From positions 1 through 7,159 of the forward strand of contig JAIPFO010000192.1 of NCBI GenBank assembly GCA_021736565.1: a stretch of 7,159 nucleotides of DNA, written 5' to 3'. Source of the stretch: Phycisphaerae bacterium (GTDB lineage Bacteria; Planctomycetota; Phycisphaerae; Sedimentisphaerales; SM23-30). Of this stretch, positions 1 through 6,152 are shown in pieces (the first letter of the stretch is position 1; each line of letters opens with the position of its first letter). A model generated the notes under the pieces. That model did not search any database and had not been told where the DNA came from. It was given only the letters and a program-made list of their open reading frames with translations. The translations under genes and the position numbers were made by a program.

Positions 1-223
1 GTCCATGCGGGAAGACAACTACGACACGCTCCTGGCCCGCGTAAGGCACGAAGGTTACAACCAGGAAGACTACAACTGGTATCTCGACCTGCGAAAATAT
101 GGCTCCGTCCCCCATGGCGGATTTGGCCTCGGCATCGAACGCACCGTCGCCTGGATGGCGGGTATCAAGCACATCCGCGAAACAATAGCCTTCCCCCGAA
201 TGATGGGAAAGATACATCTGTAA
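1..223 (+). CDS. asnS: Asparaginyl-tRNA synthetase, C-terminal end (5' part outside window)
   Basis: This is the last ~73 codons of a class II aminoacyl-tRNA synthetase that charges tRNA-Asn with asparagine in the cytoplasm. The frame is open to the left edge (codons begin at base 2), so the ATG at base 5 is an internal methionine and not the start. The class II motif 3 is visible as GFGLGIER at bases 119-142, with the invariant arginine that contacts ATP. Just before it is YNWYLDLRKYGSVPHGG, and after it is IKHIRETIAFPRM. Both match the AsnRS C-terminus, which usually reads 'HIRETIPFPRM'; the proline is alanine here. AspRS was considered, but 'WYLDLRKYGSVPH' and the short tail after 'FPRM' favour AsnRS. 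The stop TAA (221-223) overlaps the next start as TAATG, so this is the first visible gene of a coupled operon. Confidence 0.93.
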   Translation, partial: SMREDNYDTLLARVRHEGYNQEDYNWYLDLRKYGSVPHGGFGLGIERTVAWMAGIKHIRETIAFPRMMGKIHL

Positions 224-774
224 TGAAACAACATGCCCCACAATTTGAAACGGACCGGATCATCATTCGCAGGTATAAACCTTCGGATGCGGAGGACCTT
301 TATAATGTCCTCAAGGATAAGGCCATGTCCCGCTGGACATTTGCACTGCCCCATCCCTATCCCCAAGAGGCGGCCGTAAAATATATCCGGCAAACACAAA
401 GCCGCTGGCGACTTGAAAAAGGCTATGCCTTTGCAGTGGTCCATAAAGAAACTGGAAAGGTCATCGGAAATGTCGGGCTCAACCGTGTCGAGCAGACGCA
501 CAAATGCGGTGAAATCGGCTTTTGCCTGGGCAAAAAATACTGGGGGCAGGGCTTGATGACTGAAGCCATCGAACGCCTGCTCCATTTTGGCTTTAATAAA
601 CTAAAGCTCCACCGCATCTACGGCCATACCTTCCAAGCCAATACCGCCTCCAAACGCGTCTTCGAGAAAACGGGTTTCACCCTGGAAGGCACCATGCGCC
701 AAGCGGTGGTCCGCTATAAAAAACGCCATGATCTTCTGAACTATGGCATTCTCAGGGGAGAATATAAATCGTGA
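223..774 (+). CDS. GNAT family N-acetyltransferase, RimJ/RimL type
   Basis: The 183-residue protein has the normal length and layout of the RimJ/RimL-like GNAT family, cytoplasmic enzymes that move an acetyl group from acetyl-CoA to an amine, often a protein N-terminus. The N-terminal strand ETDRIIIRRYKPSDAEDLY (residues 9-27) is the typical 'T.RL.LR....DA..' opening. The acetyl-CoA-binding motif A lies at about residues 98-124 (IGFCLGKKYWGQGLMTEAI), with the pyrophosphate loop YWGQG at 106-110. The later family signature N140-x2-S143-x2-V146-F-E-K-x-GF and the closing RHDLLNYGILRGEY are also present. The real substrate cannot be read from sequence; ribosomal protein, other protein N-terminus or a small amine are all possible. 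The ATG overlaps the asnS stop (TAATG) and there is only a weak purine stretch upstream (about 205-211), so translation is probably coupled to asnS. Confidence 0.9.
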   Translation: MKQHAPQFETDRIIIRRYKPSDAEDLYNVLKDKAMSRWTFALPHPYPQEAAVKYIRQTQSRWRLEKGYAFAVVHKETGKVIGNVGLNRVEQTHKCGEIGFCLGKKYWGQGLMTEAIERLLHFGFNKLKLHRIYGHTFQANTASKRVFEKTGFTLEGTMRQAVVRYKKRHDLLNYGILRGEYKS

Positions 775-1025
775 TGGAGCTTCTCTTCCAACACCACGGC
801 ATCGACTGGCTCGCCACGGTCCTGACCATTATCGGCCTCTACCTGCTGGGCAATAAGCTCCGGAGTGGTTTCCTGGTCATGATCGTCGCTAACCTGGCAT
901 GGGGAACCCTGGCGGTCTTGATCAGCAGTCTCGCCATGATCGTCGCCAATGTCGTCGTCGCATTCATGAACTTTCGAGGCTATACAAAATGGGCCAATAA
1001 AAATAAAGAAATATATAAAAAATGA
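774..1025 (+). CDS. Small three-helix membrane protein, PnuC/SemiSWEET-like in appearance
   Basis: This encodes 83 residues from the ATG at 774, or 84 from the GTG at 771. The ATG overlaps the acetyltransferase stop as TGATG. A purine-rich AGGGGAG at 754-760 serves either start, and its spacing is slightly better for GTG. Counting from the GTG, three hydrophobic segments are visible at about residues 12-28, 33-50 and 52-67. A charged NKLRS loop follows the first, and a lysine-rich tail (KWANKNKEIYKK) ends the protein. The positive-inside rule therefore predicts N-out, C-in. The 'VANLAWG' of helix 2 and 'MIVANVVVAFMNFRGYTKW' of helix 3 resemble the half-repeat of PnuC vitamin-precursor transporters and the three-helix SemiSWEET proteins, which work as dimers. 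That similarity is my reading, not a proven homology, and no substrate can be assigned. The TGA overlaps the ubiD start (ATGA). Confidence 0.8.
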   Translation: MELLFQHHGIDWLATVLTIIGLYLLGNKLRSGFLVMIVANLAWGTLAVLISSLAMIVANVVVAFMNFRGYTKWANKNKEIYKK

Positions 1026-2473
1026 CCTATAAAAATCTTAACGAATTCATCGAGCACCTTGAAGCGACCAACGATCTCAAACGTATCACAGTAGAGGTCG
1101 ATCCTGAACTGGAGATTACCGAAATTGCTGACCGGGTCATGAAATCACCAGGCGGCGGGCCGGCTTTATTGTTTGAGAAAGTTAAAGGCTCCAAATTACC
1201 TTTACTGATTAACGCACTTGGCAGCAGGCCGCGTATGTGCAATGCACTCGGCGTTGATGATTTCACCGAGATCGCCGATCGGATCCGCCAGATGCTCAAG
1301 CCCGAGATGCCCACCTCGCTGATGGACAAGATCAAAAAACTGCCCGAACTGGCCCAGATGGCCAACTACATCCCGAAGGTCGTCAAGTCCGGCCCCTGCC
1401 AGGATATTGTCTATCAAGGCGAACAAGCCTCGCTCGATTTGCTGCCCATCATGAAATGCTGGCCCATGGACGGCGGCCCCTATATCACCTTCGCCGGAAT
1501 TTATACCCAGGACTTTGAAACACAAAAACGAAACGTCGGCATGTACCGGGTGCAGAAGCTCGACGCGCACCATTGCGCCATGCACTGGCAAATTCATCAC
1601 GACGGCGCCGGCCACTGTCGCGGCTATGCCCAGGCCAATGAAAAAATGCCCGTCGCCCTGGTGCTCGGCAGCGACCCGGCAGTCACTTATGCCGCCTCGG
1701 CCCCCCTGCCGCCCGGCATGGACGAAATTCTATTCGCCGGGTTCCTCCGTAATAAACCGGTCGAAATGACAAAATGCGTTTCCATTGATATCCAGGTGCC
1801 CGCCGAGGCTGAAATTATTATCGAGGGCTACGCCGACCCAAACGACCTGGTTACCGAAGGACCATTCGGCGACCATACCGGCTATTACAGCATGCCCGAC
1901 CTCTATCCAAAATTCACCGTCACCGCCATCACCATGCGAAAAAATGCCGTCTATCCCTCCACGATCGTCGGCATCCCCCCCATGGAAGATTACTATATGG
2001 GCCTGGCCACCGAACGGATTTTCCTGCCCGCCATCCAGATGAACCTGCCGGAGGTGGTGGATTATCATCTGCCGGCCTTTGGCGTATTCCACAACTTCTG
2101 CCTGGTCAGTATCAAAAAAGAGTACCCCCTGCACGCACGAAAAGTCATGCATGCCATCTGGGGAATGGGCCAGATGATGTTCAGTAAGTTTATTATCGTC
2201 GTCGATCAAGATGTGGATGTTCAGAATGTCGATGACGTCATGTTCCAGGTCGGCGCTAATGTGGACCCGCGACGTGACACCTGCATGGTCGATGGCCCGG
2301 TCGATGCGCTCGACCACGCCGCACCCTACTTATACGCCGGCAGCAAAATGGGAATCGACGCAACCCGTAAAATACCAGGCGAAGGCGTACAGCGAGACTA
2401 TCCGCTTCAACTCAAAATGCCCGATGAGATCAAAACGCAGGTCACCCAGCGATGGGACGAATTTGGGCTCTAA
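1022..2473 (+). CDS. ubiD: UbiD-family prenylated-FMN-dependent decarboxylase
   Basis: The 483-residue protein is full length for the UbiD family and aligns by eye with E. coli UbiD from the start (YKNLNEFIEHLE) through LEITEIADRV and GGPALLFE to the C-terminal SKMGIDATRKIPGE. UbiD enzymes reversibly decarboxylate aromatic or unsaturated acids using prenylated FMN made by UbiX. Metal and cofactor residues known from Fdc1/UbiD appear to be conserved: N171 and R176 in NVGMYR, H192 in QIHHDG, E268 in AEIIIEG, and the acidic pair E279/D284 in EGPFGDHTGYY. The likely role is the decarboxylation step of ubiquinone synthesis or of a menaquinone route (MqnL-like). Which one cannot be settled here, and no ubiX lies in the window. 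The start ATG overlaps the preceding TGA (ATGA) and has no clear Shine-Dalgarno, suggesting reinitiation. The gene ends convergently with topA. Confidence 0.93.
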   Translation: MTYKNLNEFIEHLEATNDLKRITVEVDPELEITEIADRVMKSPGGGPALLFEKVKGSKLPLLINALGSRPRMCNALGVDDFTEIADRIRQMLKPEMPTSLMDKIKKLPELAQMANYIPKVVKSGPCQDIVYQGEQASLDLLPIMKCWPMDGGPYITFAGIYTQDFETQKRNVGMYRVQKLDAHHCAMHWQIHHDGAGHCRGYAQANEKMPVALVLGSDPAVTYAASAPLPPGMDEILFAGFLRNKPVEMTKCVSIDIQVPAEAEIIIEGYADPNDLVTEGPFGDHTGYYSMPDLYPKFTVTAITMRKNAVYPSTIVGIPPMEDYYMGLATERIFLPAIQMNLPEVVDYHLPAFGVFHNFCLVSIKKEYPLHARKVMHAIWGMGQMMFSKFIIVVDQDVDVQNVDDVMFQVGANVDPRRDTCMVDGPVDALDHAAPYLYAGSKMGIDATRKIPGEGVQRDYPLQLKMPDEIKTQVTQRWDEFGL

Positions 2474-2521
2474 CGGCAGAACGAATAGCCCACCGCAAGT
2501 AACTCTTACGCTATAGGCCCA

Positions 2522-2547
2522 GGGGGCACGCCCACCGAAAATCCCCC
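2522..2547. terminator. Possible GC hairpin between convergent ubiD and topA (weak)
   Basis: GGGGG at 2522-2526 can pair with CCCCC at 2543-2547 around a 16-base loop. It lies between the ubiD stop (2473) and the topA stop (2570), so it could stop transcription from either side. No U-run follows it in either direction, so it is not a standard intrinsic terminator. Treat it as a candidate pause or blocking structure only. Confidence 0.2.
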
Positions 2548-2569
2548 CGCGACGAAGAATCCCCCCCGA

Positions 2570-5098
2570 TTATTCGGCCGGCTCATCGGTTTTTTTGACC
2601 GTTTTCTTAACAGCCTTCTTAACAGCCTTCTTAACAGTCTTCTTGGCCGTCTTTTTAACTGCCTTTTTAACCGTCTTTTTAGCCGATTTTTTCGGCGCAT
2701 CCGCATCGGCAGCCTTCTTCTTCTTTCGCCCTAACAGCTCATCGGCTTCCTCAAAGGTCTTCGGCGGCCATATCCCTTTTTCCTGCAACTCTTTAAGGTG
2801 TTCATGCTGCTTCATACTGATGATCGTACGACATTTCGGAAATCGCCCGCAACCCAAAAACGGGCCACGCTTACTCTCGCGAATCACCAGGTCTCCTTCG
2901 CATTTGTAACATCGGATCCCAGAGGGCTTTGGCGGCGCCTTCGGTGGTAGCGGATTGCCTTCCTTGTCCAACTGCTGGGTCGTTTTACATTCAGGATAAT
3001 CACTGCATCCCAAAAAGGTCCCAAAACGCCCTTTGCGTAAAATCATGTCCTTACCACAGTTGGGGCACTTGTGCTCCGTCGCTTCCGGCTTGCACATCTT
3101 ACCGTCCCGGTCACAAGGCGATGCGAATTTGCACTTCGGATACGCGCCACACGACAAAAAACGACCATTCTTGCCAAAGCGGTAGACCATCGGTTCCTTA
3201 CATTCCGGACATTCATATTCCGAAGGCTGCGTCTCTGCCTTGGCATGTTTCATCTCTTCATGCGCACGGTCCAGGTTCTCCTTGAACGGATTATAAAATT
3301 CGTGCAAAACCTCAACCCAATTCAAATGCATCTCTTCAATTTTATCCAGCTGCTCTTCCATGTGACGGGTAAAGGCCAGGTCCATCACCCGTGGAAAATG
3401 ATCATCCAGCTTTTCGGTCACGACGATCCCTAAATCAGTAGCATGGAATTTACGGTCAAGCTGTTCAACATAGTCCCTATCCTGAATCGTCGAGATAATA
3501 GAAGCATAAGTACTAGGCCTGCCAATCCCTTCGGATTCCAGCGTCTTTACCAGTGACGCCTCGGTATATCGCGCCGGCGGCGAGGTAAAATGCTGCGTCG
3601 GGTCGATCTGGATCGGAAAAACATCCTGACCTTCATGCAAGTCCGGCAAGATCTGATCGCCATTACTGGTCAGACCGCTGACCCGCATAAACCCGTCAAA
3701 AACCAGCTTTCGCCCATTGGCAGAAAATATAACTTCCCCCACTTCTGCCTCAGTACTGATACGAATGCTCGTCACATCCCACTGGGCCGGGGTCATCTGA
3801 CAGGCCACAAAACGCTGCCAGATCAATTCATAAAGTTTGTGTTGCTGGGGAGTCAAATCCCCCTTAACGCTATCCGGCGTAATACTGACATCGGTCGGGC
3901 GAACCGCTTCATGCGCTTCCTGGGCCGATTTGCTCTTAGTCCCATAGTAATTGGCCTTCTCGGGAAGATAGTCACTCCCATACGCATCACCTATAAATTC
4001 GCGGGCCATCTGCAATGCTTCTGGCGCCAGGTTGGTACTGTCGGTACGCATATAGGTAATCAAACCCACACTGCCCTGACCGCCGATATCAATACCTTCA
4101 TAAAGGTTCTGGGCCAGTCGCATCGTGTTTTTCGTCGAATACCCCAAGCGATTAGCTGATGCCTGTTGCAGGGTAGAGGTGATAAATGGAGCCGAAGGTC
4201 TGGACTGCGTACGTCGGGTCTTGATCTCTTTGATCTTGAACGGAGCCGACTGGATCGCCTTATAAACCTTCTCGGTATCCGCCTGGTTATCCGGCCGAAA
4301 ACTCGCCCCACCCACACTGGCCAGCTGCGTTTCCAGACTATCATGCGCCATCAGCCACTCATTGCGCTGCTTCTGGGTCGGACCGGTCGGCTTCTTCTTA
4401 CTGCCTTCCTCTGGATCTTCAACGTTGAAACTATCGAGAAATGCCTGGTACTTCCCATTCAAATCCTTCCGGGCACTGTTGCAAAACAGACCGCTGATCT
4501 TCCAGTATTCCTCCGGAACAAATGCCCGTATCTCCCGCTCCTTAATAACCACCAACTTCACCGCAACCGATTGTACCCGCCCCGCGGAGAGACCCCGGGC
4601 CACTTTTTTCCACAACAGGGGGCTGATCTCATACCCGACGATCCGGTCCAGTATCCGACGGGCCTGCTGAGCATTGACTTTCCCGATATCCAGTTCCAGC
4701 GGATTAGCAAACGCCTGATGGATGCTGCTTTTCGTGATCGAGTTAAAGACCACCCGGCGAAATTGTTCCGGCTTGATCTTTAAAGCCTCGGTTAAATGCC
4801 AGGCAATCGCCTCTCCCTCTCGGTCCAAGTCAGCAGCCAGGTAGATCATTTCGGCCCCTTTGGCCTCTTTTTTCAGATTCGCCAATATCTTTTTCCGCGT
4901 CGGAATGATCTCATAAGTCGGTTCAAAATTATTTTCAATGTCAACAGACATCGACTTCCCCGGTAAATCGCGTATATGACCCATACTCGCCAAAACCTTG
5001 TAACCTGTTCCAAGATAACGATTTATGGTTTTAGCCTTGGCCGGTGATTCTACGATCACAAGGGACTTACCTGAAGATGCTGTTTTTTTTGCTGTCAT
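2570..5098 (-). CDS. topA: DNA topoisomerase I (type IA) with three zinc fingers and lysine-rich tail
   Basis: The 842-residue enzyme relaxes negative supercoils by cutting one DNA strand through a tyrosine link. The Toprim domain starts with SLVIVESPAKAKTI (residues 12-25, E17) and continues to the acidic D90-x-D92-x-E94 in AADLDREGE. SAGRVQSVAVKLVV (about 171-184) and PSAPFITSTLQQ (301-312) are family signatures. The active site is ITYMRTDSTNL, with catalytic Y349 and R351. EGIGRPSTYA is at 523-532. Three C4 zinc ribbons follow: C630/C633/C650/C656, C678/C681/C698/C704 and C730/C733/C750/C756. Residues about 226-275 form an extra charged stretch that E. coli TopA lacks or has much shorter. 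The end (803-837) is a lysine-rich repeat tail. The ATG at 5098 is the natural start; a weak GAGAG sits 4 bases upstream. The gene is divergent from the right-hand SurA/PpiD-like gene. Confidence 0.97.
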   Translation of the reverse strand: MTAKKTASSGKSLVIVESPAKAKTINRYLGTGYKVLASMGHIRDLPGKSMSVDIENNFEPTYEIIPTRKKILANLKKEAKGAEMIYLAADLDREGEAIAWHLTEALKIKPEQFRRVVFNSITKSSIHQAFANPLELDIGKVNAQQARRILDRIVGYEISPLLWKKVARGLSAGRVQSVAVKLVVIKEREIRAFVPEEYWKISGLFCNSARKDLNGKYQAFLDSFNVEDPEEGSKKKPTGPTQKQRNEWLMAHDSLETQLASVGGASFRPDNQADTEKVYKAIQSAPFKIKEIKTRRTQSRPSAPFITSTLQQASANRLGYSTKNTMRLAQNLYEGIDIGGQGSVGLITYMRTDSTNLAPEALQMAREFIGDAYGSDYLPEKANYYGTKSKSAQEAHEAVRPTDVSITPDSVKGDLTPQQHKLYELIWQRFVACQMTPAQWDVTSIRISTEAEVGEVIFSANGRKLVFDGFMRVSGLTSNGDQILPDLHEGQDVFPIQIDPTQHFTSPPARYTEASLVKTLESEGIGRPSTYASIISTIQDRDYVEQLDRKFHATDLGIVVTEKLDDHFPRVMDLAFTRHMEEQLDKIEEMHLNWVEVLHEFYNPFKENLDRAHEEMKHAKAETQPSEYECPECKEPMVYRFGKNGRFLSCGAYPKCKFASPCDRDGKMCKPEATEHKCPNCGKDMILRKGRFGTFLGCSDYPECKTTQQLDKEGNPLPPKAPPKPSGIRCYKCEGDLVIRESKRGPFLGCGRFPKCRTIISMKQHEHLKELQEKGIWPPKTFEEADELLGRKKKKAADADAPKKSAKKTVKKAVKKTAKKTVKKAVKKAVKKTVKKTDEPAE
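2588..2692 (-). repeat. 12-bp tandem repeat encoding the KKxx tail of TopA
   Basis: Nine degenerate 12-base units (cttcttaacagc-like on the + strand) encode KK followed by SA, TV, AV, TA, TV, AV, AV, TV, T in residues 803-837 of TopA. The 2605-2640 part contains nearly identical copies, so copy number could change by slippage without shifting the frame. Lysine repeat tails are known on actinobacterial TopA, where they hold the enzyme on DNA. The same role here is inferred. Confidence 0.85.
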
Positions 5099-5134
5099 AG
5101 TGCTCTCGAATTTGTTTCTTGTTGGAAGGTTGCT

Positions 5135-5163
5135 TCAATAGGCAATATGGATTCCCACGTCAA
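5135..5163 (-). promoter_or_regulatory. Candidate topA promoter (weak)
   Basis: On the - strand TTGACG (5163-5158, 5 of 6 to the -35 consensus) is 17 bases from TATTGA (5140-5135, 3 of 6 to the -10 consensus), giving a leader of about 30 bases before the topA ATG. An alternative is a perfect TATAAT at 5183-5178, but its -35 region is poor (TTCTGG). Another pair is TTGACG at 5243-5238 with TTTAAG at 5220-5215, spacing 17. More than one may be used, as in E. coli topA. None can be confirmed from sequence alone. Confidence 0.3.
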
Positions 5164-5187
5164 AAGTGGTTTTATAAATTATAATAT

Positions 5188-5214
5188 GCCCGTTTAAAAT
5201 GCCAGAAAACGGGC
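5188..5214. promoter_or_regulatory. Inverted repeat GCCCGTTT/AAACGGGC upstream of topA
   Basis: Two perfect 8-base arms (5188-5195 and 5207-5214) are separated by 11 bases. On the - strand the repeat ends 4 bases before a perfect TATAAT (5183-5178), so it covers the -35 area of that possible topA promoter. That is a sensible place for an operator. No U-run follows in either direction, which argues against a terminator. Confidence 0.4.
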
Positions 5215-5489
5215 CTTAAAATCAATGATGACACGGGCGTCAATCTTACATGACCCGAAATCGGATAAAAGCAACTCAGTAGAGTTTAAGCTCATTTTTT
5301 CTTGTTGTTTGCTAGCATATCGGCGAATATCAGTGTAAATATCTTTTAAAAAATTAATCGGAACGTCACAAGCCGTTTTTCCCCTTTAAAAATGCCCCTT
5401 GTAAGGAAAAATATAGGCTCTAAATGTTCTCATCGCCCCTGCGTCAATAATATCTCAGGTATGCCAGTTAACAATTTCAAAATAATATG

Positions 5490-5516
5490 TCAAGTCAATA
5501 TCATATTGAAAATTGA
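5490..5516. promoter_or_regulatory. Extended palindrome TCAATAT-c-ATATTGA with outer TCAA/TTGA arms
   Basis: A perfect 7+1+7 palindrome spans 5495-5509. It is flanked by a further TCAA (5490-5493) and TTGA (5513-5516) that also pair, with 1 and 3 unpaired bases between the inner and outer arms. This looks like a binding site for a dimeric regulator. The - strand TTGACA at 5493-5488 overlaps its left arm. The regulator and the regulated gene are unknown; chance is possible in DNA this AT-rich. Confidence 0.35.
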
Positions 5517-6053
5517 ATATTTTTTGGAAGGCCCAAATAAATATTCCGTTTAACCGCCTGTTTAAAAAGAAGTGCCCCCGAACTATATTACACTCTAATT
5601 ACTTATATATAAATGACTTATAAATATCACCTCCGAACCAAAAGCTCTTTTTTTCGGATATCATCATTTAATAGAAAGCCAGTTTAAAAAAAAGGCTTGG
5701 AAAAATTTTATGATCCTCATGCCCAATGGGAATTGTAAAGTTATCGGAACAACCGGTTAAGTCATCTGCAATATAATTTGTGGATTGCCCCAAAAGTTAA
5801 CATTATTAAGTAAAAAACGATCAAGACCCCAACGCCAAAATGGATAGCAATGATCGATTCGTTCGTTTTTCATAACGATTATTATAGAGTTCTAATCCAA
5901 TTAAGCCGACAATCTACACTAGACGACAGCATTATTCACGGCCTGACGGAATAAAATATGTCCATTTTTACACAGAAAAAGATGATAATAAACAATTTTT
6001 CTTTTTTTTTAACACTGAAACTAGAAATTACTTAGATTACCCTAAATTCTTAT

Positions 6054-6082
6054 TTGCCAGAAGGGGGTAAGATAATTATACT
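6054..6082 (+). promoter_or_regulatory. Sigma-70-type promoter for the SurA/PpiD-like gene
   Basis: TTGCCA (6054-6059, 5 of 6 to consensus) and TATACT (6077-6082, 5 of 6) are separated by exactly 17 bases. Transcription would start near 6089, giving a leader of about 70 bases with the ribosome binding site at its end. It is the best promoter match I found in the window. Confidence 0.6.
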
Positions 6083-6148
6083 AGAAGGCTATCGATTTTG
6101 TTGATGTAACAATTTTTTTTGAATTTCATCTGACACTTTTTAGATATT

Positions 6149-6152
6149 GGAG
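6149..6152 (+). promoter_or_regulatory. Ribosome binding site GGAG
   Basis: GGAG lies 7 bases before the ATG at 6160. This normal spacing fixes that ATG as the start, rather than the later in-frame ATGs at 6187 and 6199, which fall in or beside the hydrophobic anchor. Confidence 0.65.

Noticed and set aside
70..585. 171-residue frame on the - strand
   Set aside because: It lies antisense to the asnS end and the GNAT gene, which carry clear family motifs; its protein shows no recognisable domain.
1730..2317. 195-residue frame on the - strand inside ubiD, rich in H, D and G
   Set aside because: It is a reverse-strand reading of a GC-rich UbiD coding region; the histidine/aspartate richness comes from UbiD's own codons.
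2506..2706. Arginine-rich 66-residue frame on the - strand
   Set aside because: It is an out-of-frame reading of the 12-bp lysine repeat at the end of topA, which turns KKxx into R-rich repeats.
2595..2909. Hydrophobic 'LTAF' repeat frame on the + strand that looks like a membrane protein
   Set aside because: It is the reverse-strand reading of the TopA lysine tail and third zinc finger.
4166..4783. 205-residue + strand frame inside topA
   Set aside because: It is antisense to conserved topoisomerase motifs, with no domain and no ribosome binding site.
5282..5300. GAGU-loop-GCUC hairpin followed by six T, terminator-like on the + strand
   Set aside because: The stem is only 4 bp with a G-U pair, and no + strand transcript is known to arrive there.
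5626..5634. ATCACCTCC, identical to the 3' end of 16S rRNA
   Set aside because: It is only nine bases, and the sequence before it does not match helix 45 of 16S rRNA. On the other strand it reads as a Shine-Dalgarno, but only an 11-codon frame follows.
5676..5698. AAGCC/GGCTT hairpin with a 13-base A-rich loop
   Set aside because: The stem is 5 bp with no U-run after it, which is too weak to call a terminator or RNA. It is kept only as part of the TTTAAAA motif series.
6099..6120. TTGTT-gatgt-AACAA hairpin followed by eight T, terminator-like in the leader of the SurA/PpiD-like gene
   Set aside because: The stem has a single G-C pair and would be unstable. An attenuator is conceivable but not supported.
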